From the NCBI GenBank assembly GCA_021018815.1, contig JAITYX010000100.1, positions 1,612,001 to 1,676,000 of the forward strand: a stretch of DNA of 64,000 nucleotides, given 5' to 3'. Below, piece by piece: positions 24,730 to 37,591 of the stretch (positions are counted from its first letter, which is position 1; every line of letters starts with the position of its first letter). The notes beneath the pieces are model-generated. The model was not told the DNA's origin. It did no database searches and saw only the letters and a list, made by a program, of their open reading frames with translations. Source of the stretch: Talinum fruticosum (taxonomy: Eukaryota > Streptophyta > Magnoliopsida > Caryophyllales > Talinaceae). Position numbers and translations under genes: made by a program.

Positions 24730-26239
24730 CTAGCTGACAATGCCCTCAGGGAACCACAGAGCCATCTCTTTCGTTGCACTTTCAACTGAATCACTTCCGT
24801 GGATGACATTTCTGCAAGAAGAATTCACCATTCGTCCAGAAAATGTTTTAGAAATAGTTAACTCAATACAAAAAACCAAAAATTCAAAAGTTGCACGCTA
24901 TATATAAATTCACTCCTCCTAACATCATTTCAGCTTTGCCACAACCTCGTGTGTTGTACTGTGTACGCCTCTTTTTTATTTTGACTGTCAGCAACATTCA
25001 CTAAGCATTGCTATCTAGCAAGCTTCTCCGTTCCTACCAAATTGTAATCTCCCCCTACAAATATGCCTTCTGGTTCATGTCTTCCTTCATACATTTTACA
25101 CTTGTGAAAGGAAAAGAAACATTACATTCTGTTCTTCTCCCCTTGAGAGTAACTATTGTCTTTTTACACTTGTTATCAAGGCATTATAAATGAGCTCAGA
25201 GTTGAAATAAAAAGAATCACCAGATGTAAGCACACTAAGACAACATTGGCAGAAAAACAAAACAAGGAAGCAAGACATGATGAAGGAAATAGTGGATCTA
25301 GTATTCAAGTTAATTGCAGACAGCAAAGCCAAACAATTACCTGCCAATGTCAATGGCAAAATCTCCACGAATGGTGCCGGGTTCTGAAGCAAGAGGGTTA
25401 GTGGCCCCAATAATCTTTCTACCGGTGGAAACAACACCCTTGCCTTCCCAGACCATGGCAACAACAGGGTCGGAAACAATGTACTCTACCAACCCGTTGA
25501 AGAAGGGCTTTGCTGACAAGTCTGCATAGTGCTGCTCTGCAAAAGGCCGGTCCACGTTGACAAGTTTCAAAGCTGCATTCAGATCGAACATCGTCAATAA
25601 GCAACAATGTGGACAAAAAGTTTCATTTACTCGAAAGGTAAACCAGGGTCCAGGGGGTAATCATTCGTAGTTGAACTGTCAAGAGCAGTAACATGATCAT
25701 CAAGGTTTCTACCCGCATTGAAGAATTTCAATCACATAGACCAATCTAAGAGGTGAGCTAAAACAGATTGACCTTAGAACAAATGCAAAGAGCATAAGCC
25801 CCCAAAACCAGAGTGTAGTCTAAAAGGTTATCAAATTGACTACCACTAGACTGCTCAAATATACCAAAGCTACAAATTTGGACAGCACTCAAGAAGACAA
25901 ATCATCTCATCCAGCTGAAATTCGATAATTTGAAAGCAAAATTTACCTTTCAATGAAAAACCCTTTTTCTCAAATCTGATGATGATCTCACCAACCTACA
26001 CATCCGAGACAAGGATGAAGTTAGCATTGAAATAGCACTGACATCAAACATCCAGATTGGGTTTCAGAAGCGAATAAAGCAGCAGAAAACTGGTACCCAC
26101 AAACCCACCGGAGGCTACCGATTACCCACTTGAATTTTACTGAAAATTCAATGAGAGATTGAACAAGACAGTAAAGAAACGAACAGACCAGTCCTCTTTG
26201 GACACCATCAGGCTTGATCATGATAAATGTGTGCTCCAT
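24730..26239 (-). CDS. NDPK1: Cytosolic nucleoside diphosphate kinase with a premature stop
   Basis: Four exons: 26189-26239, 25947-25995, 25341-25572, 24730-24811, giving 137 residues. NDP kinase moves the gamma phosphate from ATP to NDPs through a phospho-histidine. Seen here: [17 protein letters not shown] with the substrate Lys9, [28 protein letters not shown], and the active site NVIHGSDS with His115, the usual position in plant cytosolic enzymes. The frame stops at TAG (24730-24732) right after PEGIVS. Reading on past it gives QSSLHSWIYE and then TGA at 24697-24699, exactly the conserved C-terminal tail, and family members have Trp (TGG) where the TAG sits. The intact enzyme would be 148 residues, the normal length. 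So this copy lacks 11 residues that in the family help hexamer packing; catalytic residues remain. It may be a nonsense allele, an early pseudogene, or a base error. Confidence 0.93.
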
Positions 26240-27050
26240 TTTTGGGTTTGATCTCAGAAACAAACTGGAAGAGACTAGCAACAGATGGGTGGAAAATACA
26301 AGAAACTAGAAGAATATATATTTAGAGAGAATAGGGAAAGAGCTCAACCCTAGCCGTAACATGGAATTTGGAATATCCCTATGAGATGTTCGCACTTGGC
26401 AGGTGTAAAATAAAATCAATGCTTATGAAATGAGTTTCTACTGCAAATACACATATGTGAGAGGGTCGAGACAAAGTTCAAACGCACAAAGCATCGAAGC
26501 AACATATGCCATGATTTATAGATTATGTCCTAACTTGGATTTTCTTGTCCAAGATTTTTCTTTGGGATGCTTTATTTAAATCTAAATGATAATTAATGAA
26601 AAAACTAGTCAGCCAAACTTCTCAAATATTTATTATGTGTCGCAATATAAACATTTGATTGAGAAGCCACATGAGCTATTATGTTGTCTAATTACATCTA
26701 TATTATCCTCATTTTTCAGAACTTCAAATGTGGTAATTTGTTATTGCTTAAGTTGTTGTGTAACGTTTTAAAGTTGGACAAAAATTAACATTCTTTTGTT
26801 TGACAAAGGTTGTATTTGGCTAATGATTTTTTCATTAGATTTTTTGTTAAAAATAGGTTTTTGAGGGAGTTTTGACCTTTTGACCTTATATTTTTGTAAT
26901 AGTTTTATGTCTCAAAAAACCATTTTCAAAAAGCAATTAGTTTTTTGTGGTTGGTTTTTTATAAATTAAGTTTTTGTCTCACATCTTTTTGAGACACATT
27001 TAATTTTACCAAATATTTTTTTGACAACGGTTAAATATAAACAACTAATT

Positions 27051-27529
27051 CTCAACCAACAATTAACGACTAATTTAAGAAGTCAAAAACCAAAAGCTAA
27101 CGAGTTGATTGTAAAACAAAATTAAAATTTTTTTAAAAAATTAAAAAGACAAATTGAAAAAAACAACCATCTTTTCTTGGAACACATGCTCATCTACTCA
27201 AACCTATAAATAAAATATTCATTTTAAATAAATTTTTCTTAATTCCATCTTATATAAGTGTATATTATAAACAAGGAAGCCAATAAACTAATTCACTCAA
27301 CCACCTGTTAACAACTAATTTAAGAAGTTGAGAACCAAAAGCCAACGGATGATTATCAAACAAGATTAATTTTTTTAAAAAATTAAAACAAATTGAAAAA
27401 GAGCAACCATCGTTTATTGGATCGTATGCTCATGTACTAAAACCAATAAATAAAAGATTCATATTAAATATTTTTTTCTTAATTCTATCTTATATAACCG
27501 TATATTATAAATAAAGAAGCCAATAAACT
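27051..27529. repeat. Diverged tandem duplication, about 245-base period
   Basis: Copy 1 (27051-about 27290) and copy 2 (27296-about 27529) share, in the same order, CTCAACCA, ACTAATTTAAGAAGT, ACCAAAAGC, ATGCTCAT, AATTC.ATCTTATATAA and AAGCCAATAAAC. They have many substitutions and small indels, so the duplication is old. Confidence 0.8.
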
Positions 27530-27915
27530 TTTAATATAATAGTCAAAATCAAACTCTAAGTATACTAAATTCTAGACTCAATTTTCAGTCAATTTATTGA
27601 AAATCTTATCAAAATATTCACATTGAGTTACACAGAGTATCTCCAAGAAGGAATCCCCACTACAATGAAGATGCCCTCACTCTAATTGTAATTGTAACGT
27701 AAGCTACACAGAGTATGTAGTCTGTATGACACTATCTACCCAGTTCCGCATCCACACAGCCAAAGACAAACAAAAAGTGGCGAAATTTATAATAAACAAA
27801 TACTATGATTTTGATATTCACATCGAGTGAGCTCCATAGAAGACCATAAATTTAGGATTATCGGGGTATTCTGACCTCTCTCCCACTCTCTTTCTCCACT
27901 CACTGTCATTGCGGC

Positions 27916-27923
27916 TAGGGTTT
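27916..27923 (-). promoter_or_regulatory. Telo-box in the leader or promoter of the RGG gene
   Basis: TAGGGTTT, the reverse complement of AAACCCTA, about 220 bases before the ATG and next to a CT-rich tract. Telo-boxes are typical of plant genes tied to translation. Confidence 0.45.
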
Positions 27924-28143
27924 TAGTTTTAGAGCAATCCTCATTTATCCCCTTTTCTCTCTCAGTCTCTGTCTCTCCCTTTCCTCACCTTTTCTCGGTC
28001 TTCTCTCCTTAAGTGGGTGTGTATTATTTTCCATACAGATCTAAATCCCAAATGGCAGTCATAAGAAATTAAGTGTTTGGGGGAATTTGATTGCTGGGTA
28101 GTGTCTTGATTGGGTTAAAGCTCCGATTTTTGTTCTTGGGGAG

Positions 28144-31100
28144 ATGGCGACTATGAACCCTTTTGATTTGTTGGGGGACAACGACAACGATGACCCATCT
28201 CAGCTGATTGAGTCAGCAAGCGCTCAGTTGCAGAAGGTAGTTCCTAAGAAAACCCCAGCTCAAGCTCAGGGCCCTCAATCTAAACAGGCCAAGTTGCCCA
28301 CCAAACCTTTGCCTCCTTCCCAGGCTGGTGAGCTTCTCATTCTACTTTTTATTTGAATTGGTTTCTTTTATTTATCGTCTTTGTTTCATCTCAGTGATGA
28401 TTCCTCTTTGTTATACGATAGGTGTGATGTGTACTCCTTTGATTCTATGGTTAGTTTGGAGAGTGAACTGCTTTTGTATACAACTCAATCTTCTTTTTGG
28501 TCGGTTGCATTATATGTTGGTTAGTTCATTGGATGTTTGTTTTGTACTTTGTGCCACAAGTTGTGTGAGCGCATTTTATACTTAGATTGAGAGTGAGATG
28601 TGGAATTTGCTCATTGACCCTCTTTTGTTCATGAGCTGCTAAACACAGTGTCTTTCATTGGAGCTTATTGTGCAACAATGCTTTCTGCTGCTTATTCAAT
28701 GCATTATGTTCTTTAAATTCAATCTAGATTAGTCTTATGCAGAGTATTATCACTGGTAATTTTCTGATCGCTGCATTCTGTTTCACTTCCATATTTCTTA
28801 TGCGCTATAGCTTTCATTAGGGAAAAGTGTTGCAAGTTTTTGTGCGTCCTCAATTTTGGTTAGCATGTGAAATGAATTCCCATTACTTGGCATCGAAAGT
28901 AATCAATCTATGACAACTTCATTGTTTGGTGCAGTACGAGAGGCAAAGAATGAATCTGGTCGTGGAGGCAGCCGTGGCGGGCGTGGTGGTGGCCGTGATT
29001 TTGGGCGTGGTGGCGGCCGTGGTCGTGGTGGTGTCTATAATCGAGACTATGCTAGCAATGAAAATGCTTTTAGCAACATTGGATCGCCTGCCAACCAAGG
29101 GGAGGAAGGAGAAGGTGGAAAATCTTATGAAAGGCGATCTTATGGGGGACCTCGTGGCCCATACCGTGGTGGTCGCCATGGTGGTTTCAACAATGAAGAG
29201 GAAAGAGATGGAGAACGCCCTCGTCGGACATTTGAACGCCGAAGTGGGACTGGTCGTGGGTAAATGGTCCTTTGTTTTCCTGTGCATTGCTATACCTAAT
29301 CACTTTCTGCATTGATTGTTTTTTGAGATATGAGTTCAAACTTTCCTGTTTCCAGAAGTGAGATTAAACGTGAGGGATCTGGCCGCGGAAATTGGGGTAC
29401 TCCATCTGATGAAGTTGCTCCGTAAGTTTTTTTGCCTTTTGTTTTTTGGGGGGTGGTTGCAGTATCTTGTGGTCTTTTCTCATGAGGGAAGTTCTACTAC
29501 TGTCTCTTGATTGGCTCATTATTAAATAATGCCTTTTCGCACTCAGTGGCACTGTAGAAGCTGGGGAAGAAAATGAGAAGAATTTGAATGTGGAGAATGT
29601 TCCAGAAGGGGAAGATGTTATCGAGGCCAACAAGGACGGCAAGCCGGATGAAGCTGAAGAAATAGAGCCAGAAGAGAAGGTAAATATCTTCTTGACTGTT
29701 TCTTATTCTTGTAATGTTCTTGTCGATGTTTGAAAACAGAATCTGTTTTCTGCCATTAACTTCTTGGTCAAATCATCACGTCATATTTTAGATAGTTCCC
29801 TTTTTTTCTCACTCTTGATTGAGATATATAATTTGTTTTGTAAGTCTCACAAATTCATGAACTATTTGTTTCCTCACTGTGAAATTTGCCTTGGCTTTCT
29901 AGTGACGGTTGCTATTTTGGATTTTGTGCTACACCAGCATGAGAAAGGGTTAGCTCTTTGTTTGCCTCATTAACGTATATGGGTGGTATGATGAATTTCA
30001 CTCATATGGCAAGTTATCAGTTAAAAGAGAAATGCCTTTAGGCAAGTGCCCCGAAGTTTACTACTTGTGTTAGTTTCTAACTCATTAACTTGTTTTGGAT
30101 GTCACAGAGCATCATAATAGAGGTGCTATACATCTGAAGTTAACTTCCATTGCTATGCTTTTAACATTCCTTCTTTTGTATTTTATCTATTGAAAAAAAG
30201 GTGTTGTCTTTATATATTTGGTTTATAGATAATTAAGATATCCTTGGAAGGAAGTAATTTCTGACGGGATACTCAATAGTAGAGCTTTCATTCTCTTCCT
30301 TTTTGCCATATGTGTCATACTCTCGAATAGGACTTATTCTTTGAGTTCTAGGTTGTACCATGTTTGGCTTGATATTCTGAAGGTGCATCTAGCTGAATAT
30401 CCTAGAATATTATCTGTTTGATTAATCTAGCGTGACCAATTTGATGCTCTTTCTGTCCTTTTGGGTTCCAACCCCCCCAAAAAAAAAAAAAAGAAGTCAT
30501 GTCCAGTCCAGCCATGTGGCCCTGTTTTCAAATTGAAGAAATCCTTCTTGTCAGATAATATTTAGAATGATTGGGTTTCTTTGAAGGAGACATTGTAAAC
30601 TTTTATCCCCTCCCTTAAAAAGAAGGGTCTAAAAAGACGACCAACAGATTTCTTATTAAAATAGGATAGCGGTCAATCTGCTTTGACTGCTGTCGTCTTC
30701 TAATTACTTTGAAATTAGGAAATGACTCTTGAAGAGTATGAGAAGCTGCTTGAGGAGAAGCGGAAGGCGTTACTAGCACTCAAGACTGAGGAACGGAAGG
30801 TTGAGGTTGACAAAGAGTTTGAGTCCATGCAACAACTTTCGAACAAGAAGGATGATGAGTCGGTCTTCATTAAACTGGTATGGTCCTTTGTTACTGTACA
30901 TATATTGTAACTGCTGATATTGATATTTTGTAGAAGGTCATGATTACAACTAATTGATTTTCTCAGGGCTCTGAGAAGGATAAGAAGAAAGAAGCCTCTG
31001 AAAAGGAGAAAGCAAAGAAGGTAATTGCTGTACTTGCATTCTTTATTCTTAAGATGAGTAGTCGAAGAGTTGTGTTGATTTTGTTTCCAAATTGCCATAT

Positions 31101-32592
31101 TCTAGCATAGTAGCATCATATGACTCCTCACTTCAAATTCATCCTGGCAGTCCAAGACTTCTTTCATGACCACAAAGCTATGACAATAACACAAATTCCA
31201 GATTGATTGGCATCGAGCACATATGATAAAGGCAATCTTTTACTATATATTCAAGAGAGTACCACTATGGTGTTCACACACCCCACATGCAAACAAGTAC
31301 TATATACAAAATGTCCTTTTCTCTTTTCTTATTGACTGGCAAGTGCCTTCTCTCACTGGTCTATTCATGGATTTTCTTTTCCATTGACTTCTCCGGTACC
31401 CATTCTTAAGACAAGTTTCCTATGTTTACTTTCGGACAAGTTTGTTGGTTTGTTGCAATATTTCAGTTCTTAGGTAATCTATAGGCCTCTTTATTAAGCA
31501 CTATTGTCTTGGTGTTCTGGGAAAATTGCATGCAAAATCTGGACATATTTATGTTTTCTCTGTTCATATTGCTGACATCATCTGTTTTTTTCAATATTAT
31601 ATTATATATCATCTGTTTACAATGTCTTTGGTACCGCTGATGGTGGAGAGAATATCTGTTTTTATATGGGAATATGGATTGTTGGTCAGCTAGATTCTTG
31701 TAAGATGTGTGGATAATGGGATGTGTAATGAATTGTTTGGTTACCATATGAGGTAACATTCTTCCTCATATGTGACCTATGTTTTTTTCCTCTGTTGTTT
31801 TCACCCCTCATATCAACACCTTTCCACTGCTGGACATCTTTTGAATTGTTGTAAGCAATGCCTTGGCAAGTGTCCTTGTAAAACAAATGACTTTCCGCAT
31901 GCTTAGAGAAAACCAACTTCAGCTCTCGCCTAAAATATTCTTCCCCTTTGCCCTTTTGCTGGATTTTTCTTTTCACCCTTTTGGCTTTTCTTATGCCCCT
32001 TACCCTTCCTTGAACGAGACAGACCTCTTGTTGTATATCATGAACTGCCTTAGTGGGACATGCTGTGCCTCTTATATGACTGCCTGTCCTGACCAAATTT
32101 TCTTTATGTCCCACAACTATCTTAGACGAGACTATCTGATCAAAATGACAAACACTCCTTCCGGGTGCTTTTTTGGGGGTTTTTTTTTTGGGGGGGTGTT
32201 CTCTATCATTGTTATCTTTGACCTACTCATGAGCCTCCACGACAATTGAGTCTACAATACTCTGCTTATCATTCCTATGGCTGTGAGGCATTCCTTTTCC
32301 TGCTTCCTCAACCCTTGCTCATCTCTTGTTGATGAATTTAGGTTTTACCTCTTGAATTAACGAAGCTGCTATTTCTGTATTTTTTGGTGTTTCAATGCAG
32401 TCTGTGAGCATTAATGAGTTTCTGAAGCCTGCTGAAGGAGAGAGATATTACAACCCGGGAGGGCGTGGCCGGGGACGTGGTGGACGTGGTTCGAGAGGTG
32501 GTGGTGGCTATGGTGGAGGCAACAGATACACCAGTGCAGCTGCTCCTCCTATTGAGGACCCCGGGCATTTCCCAACTTTGGGGGCCAAGTGA
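28144..32592 (+). CDS. RGG-box RNA-binding protein, HABP4/SERBP1 family
   Basis: Seven exons: 28144-28327, 28935-29259, 29356-29421, 29547-29679, 30719-30877, 30967-31020, 32401-32592, joining in frame to 370 residues. N-terminal Stm1-like segment MATMNPFDLLGDNDNDDPSQ; a central RGG box (GRGGSRGGRGGGRDFGRGGG); Arg-rich RRTFERRSGTGRGSEIKREG followed by GNWGTPSDE, the usual HABP4 signature; an acidic stretch; MTLEEYEKLLEEKRKALLAL, a likely helix; a Lys-rich linker; and a second RGG box near the end (GGRGRGRGGRGSRGGGG) before GHFPTLGAK. Family members bind mRNA and ribosomes; the plant RGGA group is linked to stress responses. Arginine methylation of the RGG boxes is expected from the family. 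Intron 4 is about 1 kb and intron 6 about 1.4 kb. Confidence 0.95.
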
Positions 32593-33690
32593 GGGCATGC
32601 TCCTGCTCCTCTTTTCTGGTCTGGGCTTTCCCTGTTCCGTTCTTTGATATTCCAGAGTCTTTTGTTCGAGTCACAGGAAATGGACTCACATGTGCGAGCT
32701 TTCCTGCATCAGACCTACTTTTATAAATTTCCCCCCTTTTTTTTTTTATATAATTTACGCTCTAGAATTTTGTAAATTGTCTGTTGTCTCTCCAATTGTT
32801 TTAATTTCCTTGTCTTGTAGGGTTTGTGCGCCTATTATGGTTTTTTGTTTTAGAGACTTTTGGTAGTTAGGATGGGAGATAAAAATGGTGACAGCAGAAT
32901 GATCTTTTTTCGTCAATTTTGTTATTGAAATAGATGAGTCTCATTTGTCTTTGCTAATCTTTTGTTTTATGTCTTGTTTTATATCTATAAATTAAAATAT
33001 ACGAAAATCAGAAGGTGAAATGATTTGGGTTTGAAGTAGCAGTGCCTTTTGCTGTCTTTTCGTTGCTCGCACGTTGGGGGTGTCTTCGACTTCTGGGGTG
33101 TACAGTGCTTCAAGCATTTTCCAACAATCAGAGGTTTCAACTGTCAGGCATAATCTTGTGGTGAATGTTGGGGAATCCCACACTGACTAAATTACACCCA
33201 CATAGGTCTACTCAAATTCGACGCTCATGTCATCAATTTGGGTTTAAGAATATGCGATGACAGCTACGCCATATATACCTATGCACCCTTCTCCCAATCC
33301 CCCCAAAAAAAAAAAACCCAAAAAAAAGAAGAGATGTAATTAAGCCAATAAGACCAACCCATATGCAACATGTATGCACACCATTGAGCTACTCTTCTTA
33401 GCTCGATGCGATGGCACCAGTGGAAATACTTAATAAGCAGACAGTTTTGACTGTAAACACTGAAACGAGCAGAGGAAACAAGAAATATGCAATAAGTTTC
33501 CTTCGTGATTCACCATTTTATACAAATCTAGTTTGTAAGAAAACACCAAGAAGCTTCAAAGAAAGAAATAACAACCCACTAGATTAAAGGCACCTAAATG
33601 AGGCCGTGTCAATGAATGCTGAATTCGGATAATACTGCAGGAAAAAAATTTTCTTACATGCCACTTGGGCACCCAAACAAGAAACTTTCC
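32593..33690. other. Convergent 3' regions of the RGG and RAB1 genes
   Basis: The RGG gene 3' UTR runs from 32593 to perhaps 33000 and the RAB1 3' UTR occupies part of the right side. No open frame here is convincing. Confidence 0.5.
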
Positions 33691-36600
33691 CTAGGAAGAG
33701 CAGCAACCACTCTTTTGTTGAACAGGCTGGCCTCGGATTTGAACTGTTGGGGGTCTCGCATTGTTCATGGGCTGACTTGCCATCCTGTCAAAGTTGAAGA
33801 CAAAGATTCAGGAAATTTTTTATTCAACAGGTAAAACCAAACACAGCGATAACATTCACTGAAAGCTTCATTGACCAAAAAGGTAAACGACTATGAAAGC
33901 AGGAGCTCGGGTTGGAAGGATCACAACAATCAGCCATGGAATGGTAGACTTGATGTCGACAATGTGTGTAGGTGAGAAGAACGAAAGGCAGACAGGCAGC
34001 TAAGAAATGCATTTACCCAGTTGTTTATTGCTACGTCATGTTTCCTATGTCTCACCATAATATCAACTTTTAGACTTTCTAAGCATATCTGTGTAACAGC
34101 TCACTGGCCAGGCTGTTCAACAGAATATTTCCTCCTACCAAGGGATAACTGGTAGTTGAGGCTGAAACTGAGTAGGACACCTCCCAGTTGGTAAGCCTAC
34201 ACCAGAACATTTAAATTGAGCACTGGAGCAGAAGTCCTGCATCTCAGACATGTCCGCCCAAGTCGACGAAGGTGATGTTACTTTGGAAGAGCAGGCTATG
34301 TATTAGTAACTGGTTACATGTGCATGATAGGTTTTGAGCATTTATGATTCCCACAAACCAGAAATTTCTGTGAAATTACCCTCTACCCATGAATGCTAAA
34401 TATTACTATCTCACTGTTCACTCTGTCACTCACCAATCACCACCCCTCCAAATTCATGACTATTATATGTTAATGACCAGCCAATAAATAGGGAAGCTAC
34501 AAGATTCAAATCTAAGTTGGAGAATGAAGACACAATACGATAATCACCCATAATATTATCTCACCTATATGTATGAAAGCATTCAGATTGTTATTTTATT
34601 TTGTTCAGTTTTTTTTAATTTTTTTTTAAAAAACTTTTCGGGGTGATCCCCTCCGAGGGGGTTTTAATAATCTTACTATATACTTCATCCTCTTTTTCTC
34701 TAATGATCCTATGGAATGGCTGCTGCTAAAGCAGACAGCTCACGCACAAGGTAGTAATATGGCACTGTGAATCACAGCATATTAATTTTTTAACATATAA
34801 GAGATTAAAAGATCTCACAGCTAAGGTATAATTTAGTACCTATTTTTGATTGAAGCAGTCATAGCCATGAAAGCCTGTTCTACATTAGTAGCATCTTTTG
34901 CACTGGTCTCCATAAAAGGTATTCCAATTTCATCAGCAAAAGCCTGCCAAAGACAAAAAGGGATATAAGAGTGTCAGCCTATCCATTTACCAGCTGCTGA
35001 AATATCTCAAATACATAAACTGCCTTACTATTACTAACCTTGGCAGTTTCATATGGTACAGCTCTGTTGGAAGCAAGATCACACTTATTTCCGACCAGAA
35101 GTTTGTTGACATTGTCACTAGCATAACGATCGATTTCATTTAACCACTGCTTCACGTTGTTGAAACTCTCCATATCTGTCACATCATAAACCACCTAAAA
35201 TAGAAGGTACAGTAAGCAACTCAAAACTAGTCAAAGAGACGAAGACTTGCAGAGGGCAAGAAGGTTAAGCAAAGTAGGTACCCCACTGAAGCACAAGAAA
35301 TAATAGGACCTTTATTTTTTTTGGGGGGTGGGAGGGGCGATAACAGTAAGATACTCACAATGATGCCATGTGCCCCACGGTAGTAGCTGCTAGTGATTGT
35401 CCTAAAACGCTCCTGTCCAGCAGTGTCCCACTGGATGACAGTTAAAAAGCATTAATGTCAGAGATGGCCATCAGACCAAGCTAAGATGATGTCAAGAAGT
35501 TGCTTGGAGGCTGAAGAATCCAGATTCCATTGAAGGTTCCACACATAAACATAGTGGAAGATATAAATGTTGCAAAAAGAAAGCTCACAATTTGAAGTTT
35601 AATAGTCTTTCCATCTTGCTCCACAGTGCGAATTTTCTACAATAACAAGATAACATAAAAATCAAGAAAACCACCAATAATCTGCTTGAGCACTCAGCTA
35701 GAAAGTAGAGACTCACAAAATCAACTCCAATAGTGCTTATGTAGCTGTCCAAATATGAGTCATCCTGCACCAATAATTGATAAGGGAAAATGTGAGGGCT
35801 CTTCACCAAGCAAAGAAATAATTCAAAGAACAAAAAGTAAATAACCTCAAAGTAACCAAAGAGGCAAATAAATTATGAATGAAAATGTAAACAAAAAGGA
35901 ACCCATATAGGCTATATTCAGTTCATCTTTTGTTAATGTTTTTGATTGTTCACAAAATTTTCGGGGCCAATCTTAGATCTTCACTACAAGCTTTGTAGCT
36001 CTGCTGAAAGTGTCATAGCTCCTCCACAAATTTCCACAGAATCTAAGTAGGCAACATAGGTAGAGACATCATATCAAATATTCAAATGGAAAGCATCATT
36101 CAGAAGTCAAAACCGAAACCTTGGAGGATAATAATGAGCCATGACCATAAAAAAAAACCTTGCCAAATGATTCCGGTAACGTGCTATTAACAGAGTCAGC
36201 AGCCATCTTTATGATTACAAAGATGGGATGCTTGAAAGTTTGATACTTAGTAATCTCCAAACTGGAACATTCATCTTTCAAATAGTAATATATGATTTGA
36301 AGGATGAGACAATCAACCGGAAGGCGGAAGTACATTACTTTACTTTGGAAACGATGATGAGATGCCATCATGCCAGACATGCCTTTTTTTTGGGGGGTTC
36401 CAGCTTGGAAGAGGATAAATTATGTCACAATCACATGCAAAGGGGCATTTTTAGACCTCCAAATCATCAAACTTAACCACTAACCATACAGAATCATTAA
36501 ACAATCAGGCTATATAAATTTAGCTACTTGTCAACATCTAAAGCTGGACTTCAGTAATCAACATAAAACTTTTGAAGCTTACAGCGAATCTCAAAAGGAG

Positions 36601-37591
36601 ACATGACTTGCCGACACCTGAATCTCCAATAAGCAAAAGCTTGAACAGGTAATCACTGTAAAAGGAACATTGAATTAGGAAGGGCAAAAGTTCACAAAGG
36701 ATATGACAGCGAAAACAGCAAACAAAATCATATATCCATATCTAAATGATGTTGCCATGGCAATGACATATTGTTAAGCTTGAACACTTTTAGGTTATTA
36801 AGCATTCAGGTCTTCACAGATACTCTGGGAGGAGGGGGAGGGGGGTTAGTCTGACAGATGAACTCTCTTTCATCATTAACTAAACAAAACCTAGTCACCA
36901 AAAGCGTTTGTTCGGAGCTACCAATGCCTCATTTCAAACCTCAAAAACTCTAACCACCTAATTTCCTTCTTATAAAAGCATTCCACGCTCAGCACATTCA
37001 CGTTTCAAAAATTTATGATTCATCAAGATTCAGAACATCCCCCACCCCAAGGATTTCCCACAACTTCATCTCTCAGTAATCCCAGATATATATGGGATTA
37101 TTTCTGGTCTGTGAACCAATTCACAACCTACAATCAAAGTCAATAAATCTTTGGAAAATCACAACGCTCTCGGAGGTACACGATGTTCAAATATAGGCCT
37201 TCGATAAAGCCTACAAATTGGACACGTCAAACTCAGAGGAGGACATCTTACAGAAAAACAGTCAACCTTTGGAGTGAATTCTCTCTCCCCCTCAGCTTCT
37301 ACGGCATAATCTCAGAATTCTCAACCGGAAACAGGTCTATCAACAATCCAAACAAACGATCCACGAAATATCCCATACTTAGTGAATTCAGATATGCAAA
37401 CAACAGCAAACGACATCTAAATCAAGAAGTTGGGTCACAGATCGACCGACAAATCAATTAGAAATGAAACGATTAAAAGGAAAACCCGAAATGAAGAATC
37501 ACATGTAACAACTGAGAAATCGCACAGTGCAAGTGAAATTGGCAGGATCAAATCAAGGGTTGATGCAGAAAACTTACTATTCGGGATTCAT
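33691..37591 (-). CDS. RABD2: RAB1/RABD2 small GTPase
   Basis: Eight exons: 37578-37591, 36583-36655, 35717-35764, 35589-35636, 35359-35430, 35039-35194, 34840-34943, 33691-33784, joining in frame to 202 residues. The first coding exon is only 14 bases (MNPE plus two bases of Tyr). Nucleotide-binding motifs are complete: GDSGVGKS (15-22), the effector Thr in [15 protein letters not shown] (62-68), NKCD (121-124), ETSAK (149-153). The C-terminus ends GCCSS with a prenylatable Cys pair at 199-200. Rab1-type GTPases control ER-to-Golgi vesicle traffic. Length and every motif fit the family, and the sequence [18 protein letters not shown] is typical of RABD2. The leader has GAGA-type repeats near 37740-37765. 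It is transcribed away from the PPR gene. Confidence 0.97.

Larger units (their letters stand above)
26240..28143. other. Divergent intergenic region between NDP kinase and the RGG gene
   Basis: Contains the NDP kinase leader (with an AATATATATT stretch at about 26311-26323), AT-rich DNA, a diverged tandem duplication at 27051-27529 and the CT-rich leader of the RGG gene from about 27870. No protein gene is supported. Confidence 0.5.

Noticed and set aside
24724..24732. Programmed stop-codon readthrough in the NDP kinase
   Set aside because: The context TAG CAG AGC does not fit the CARYYA readthrough signal, and the family has Trp at this codon.
28919..29287. Thr/Ala-rich minus-strand frame across the RGG exon
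   Set aside because: Antisense reading of a GC-rich RGG box; this always produces long Thr/Ala frames.
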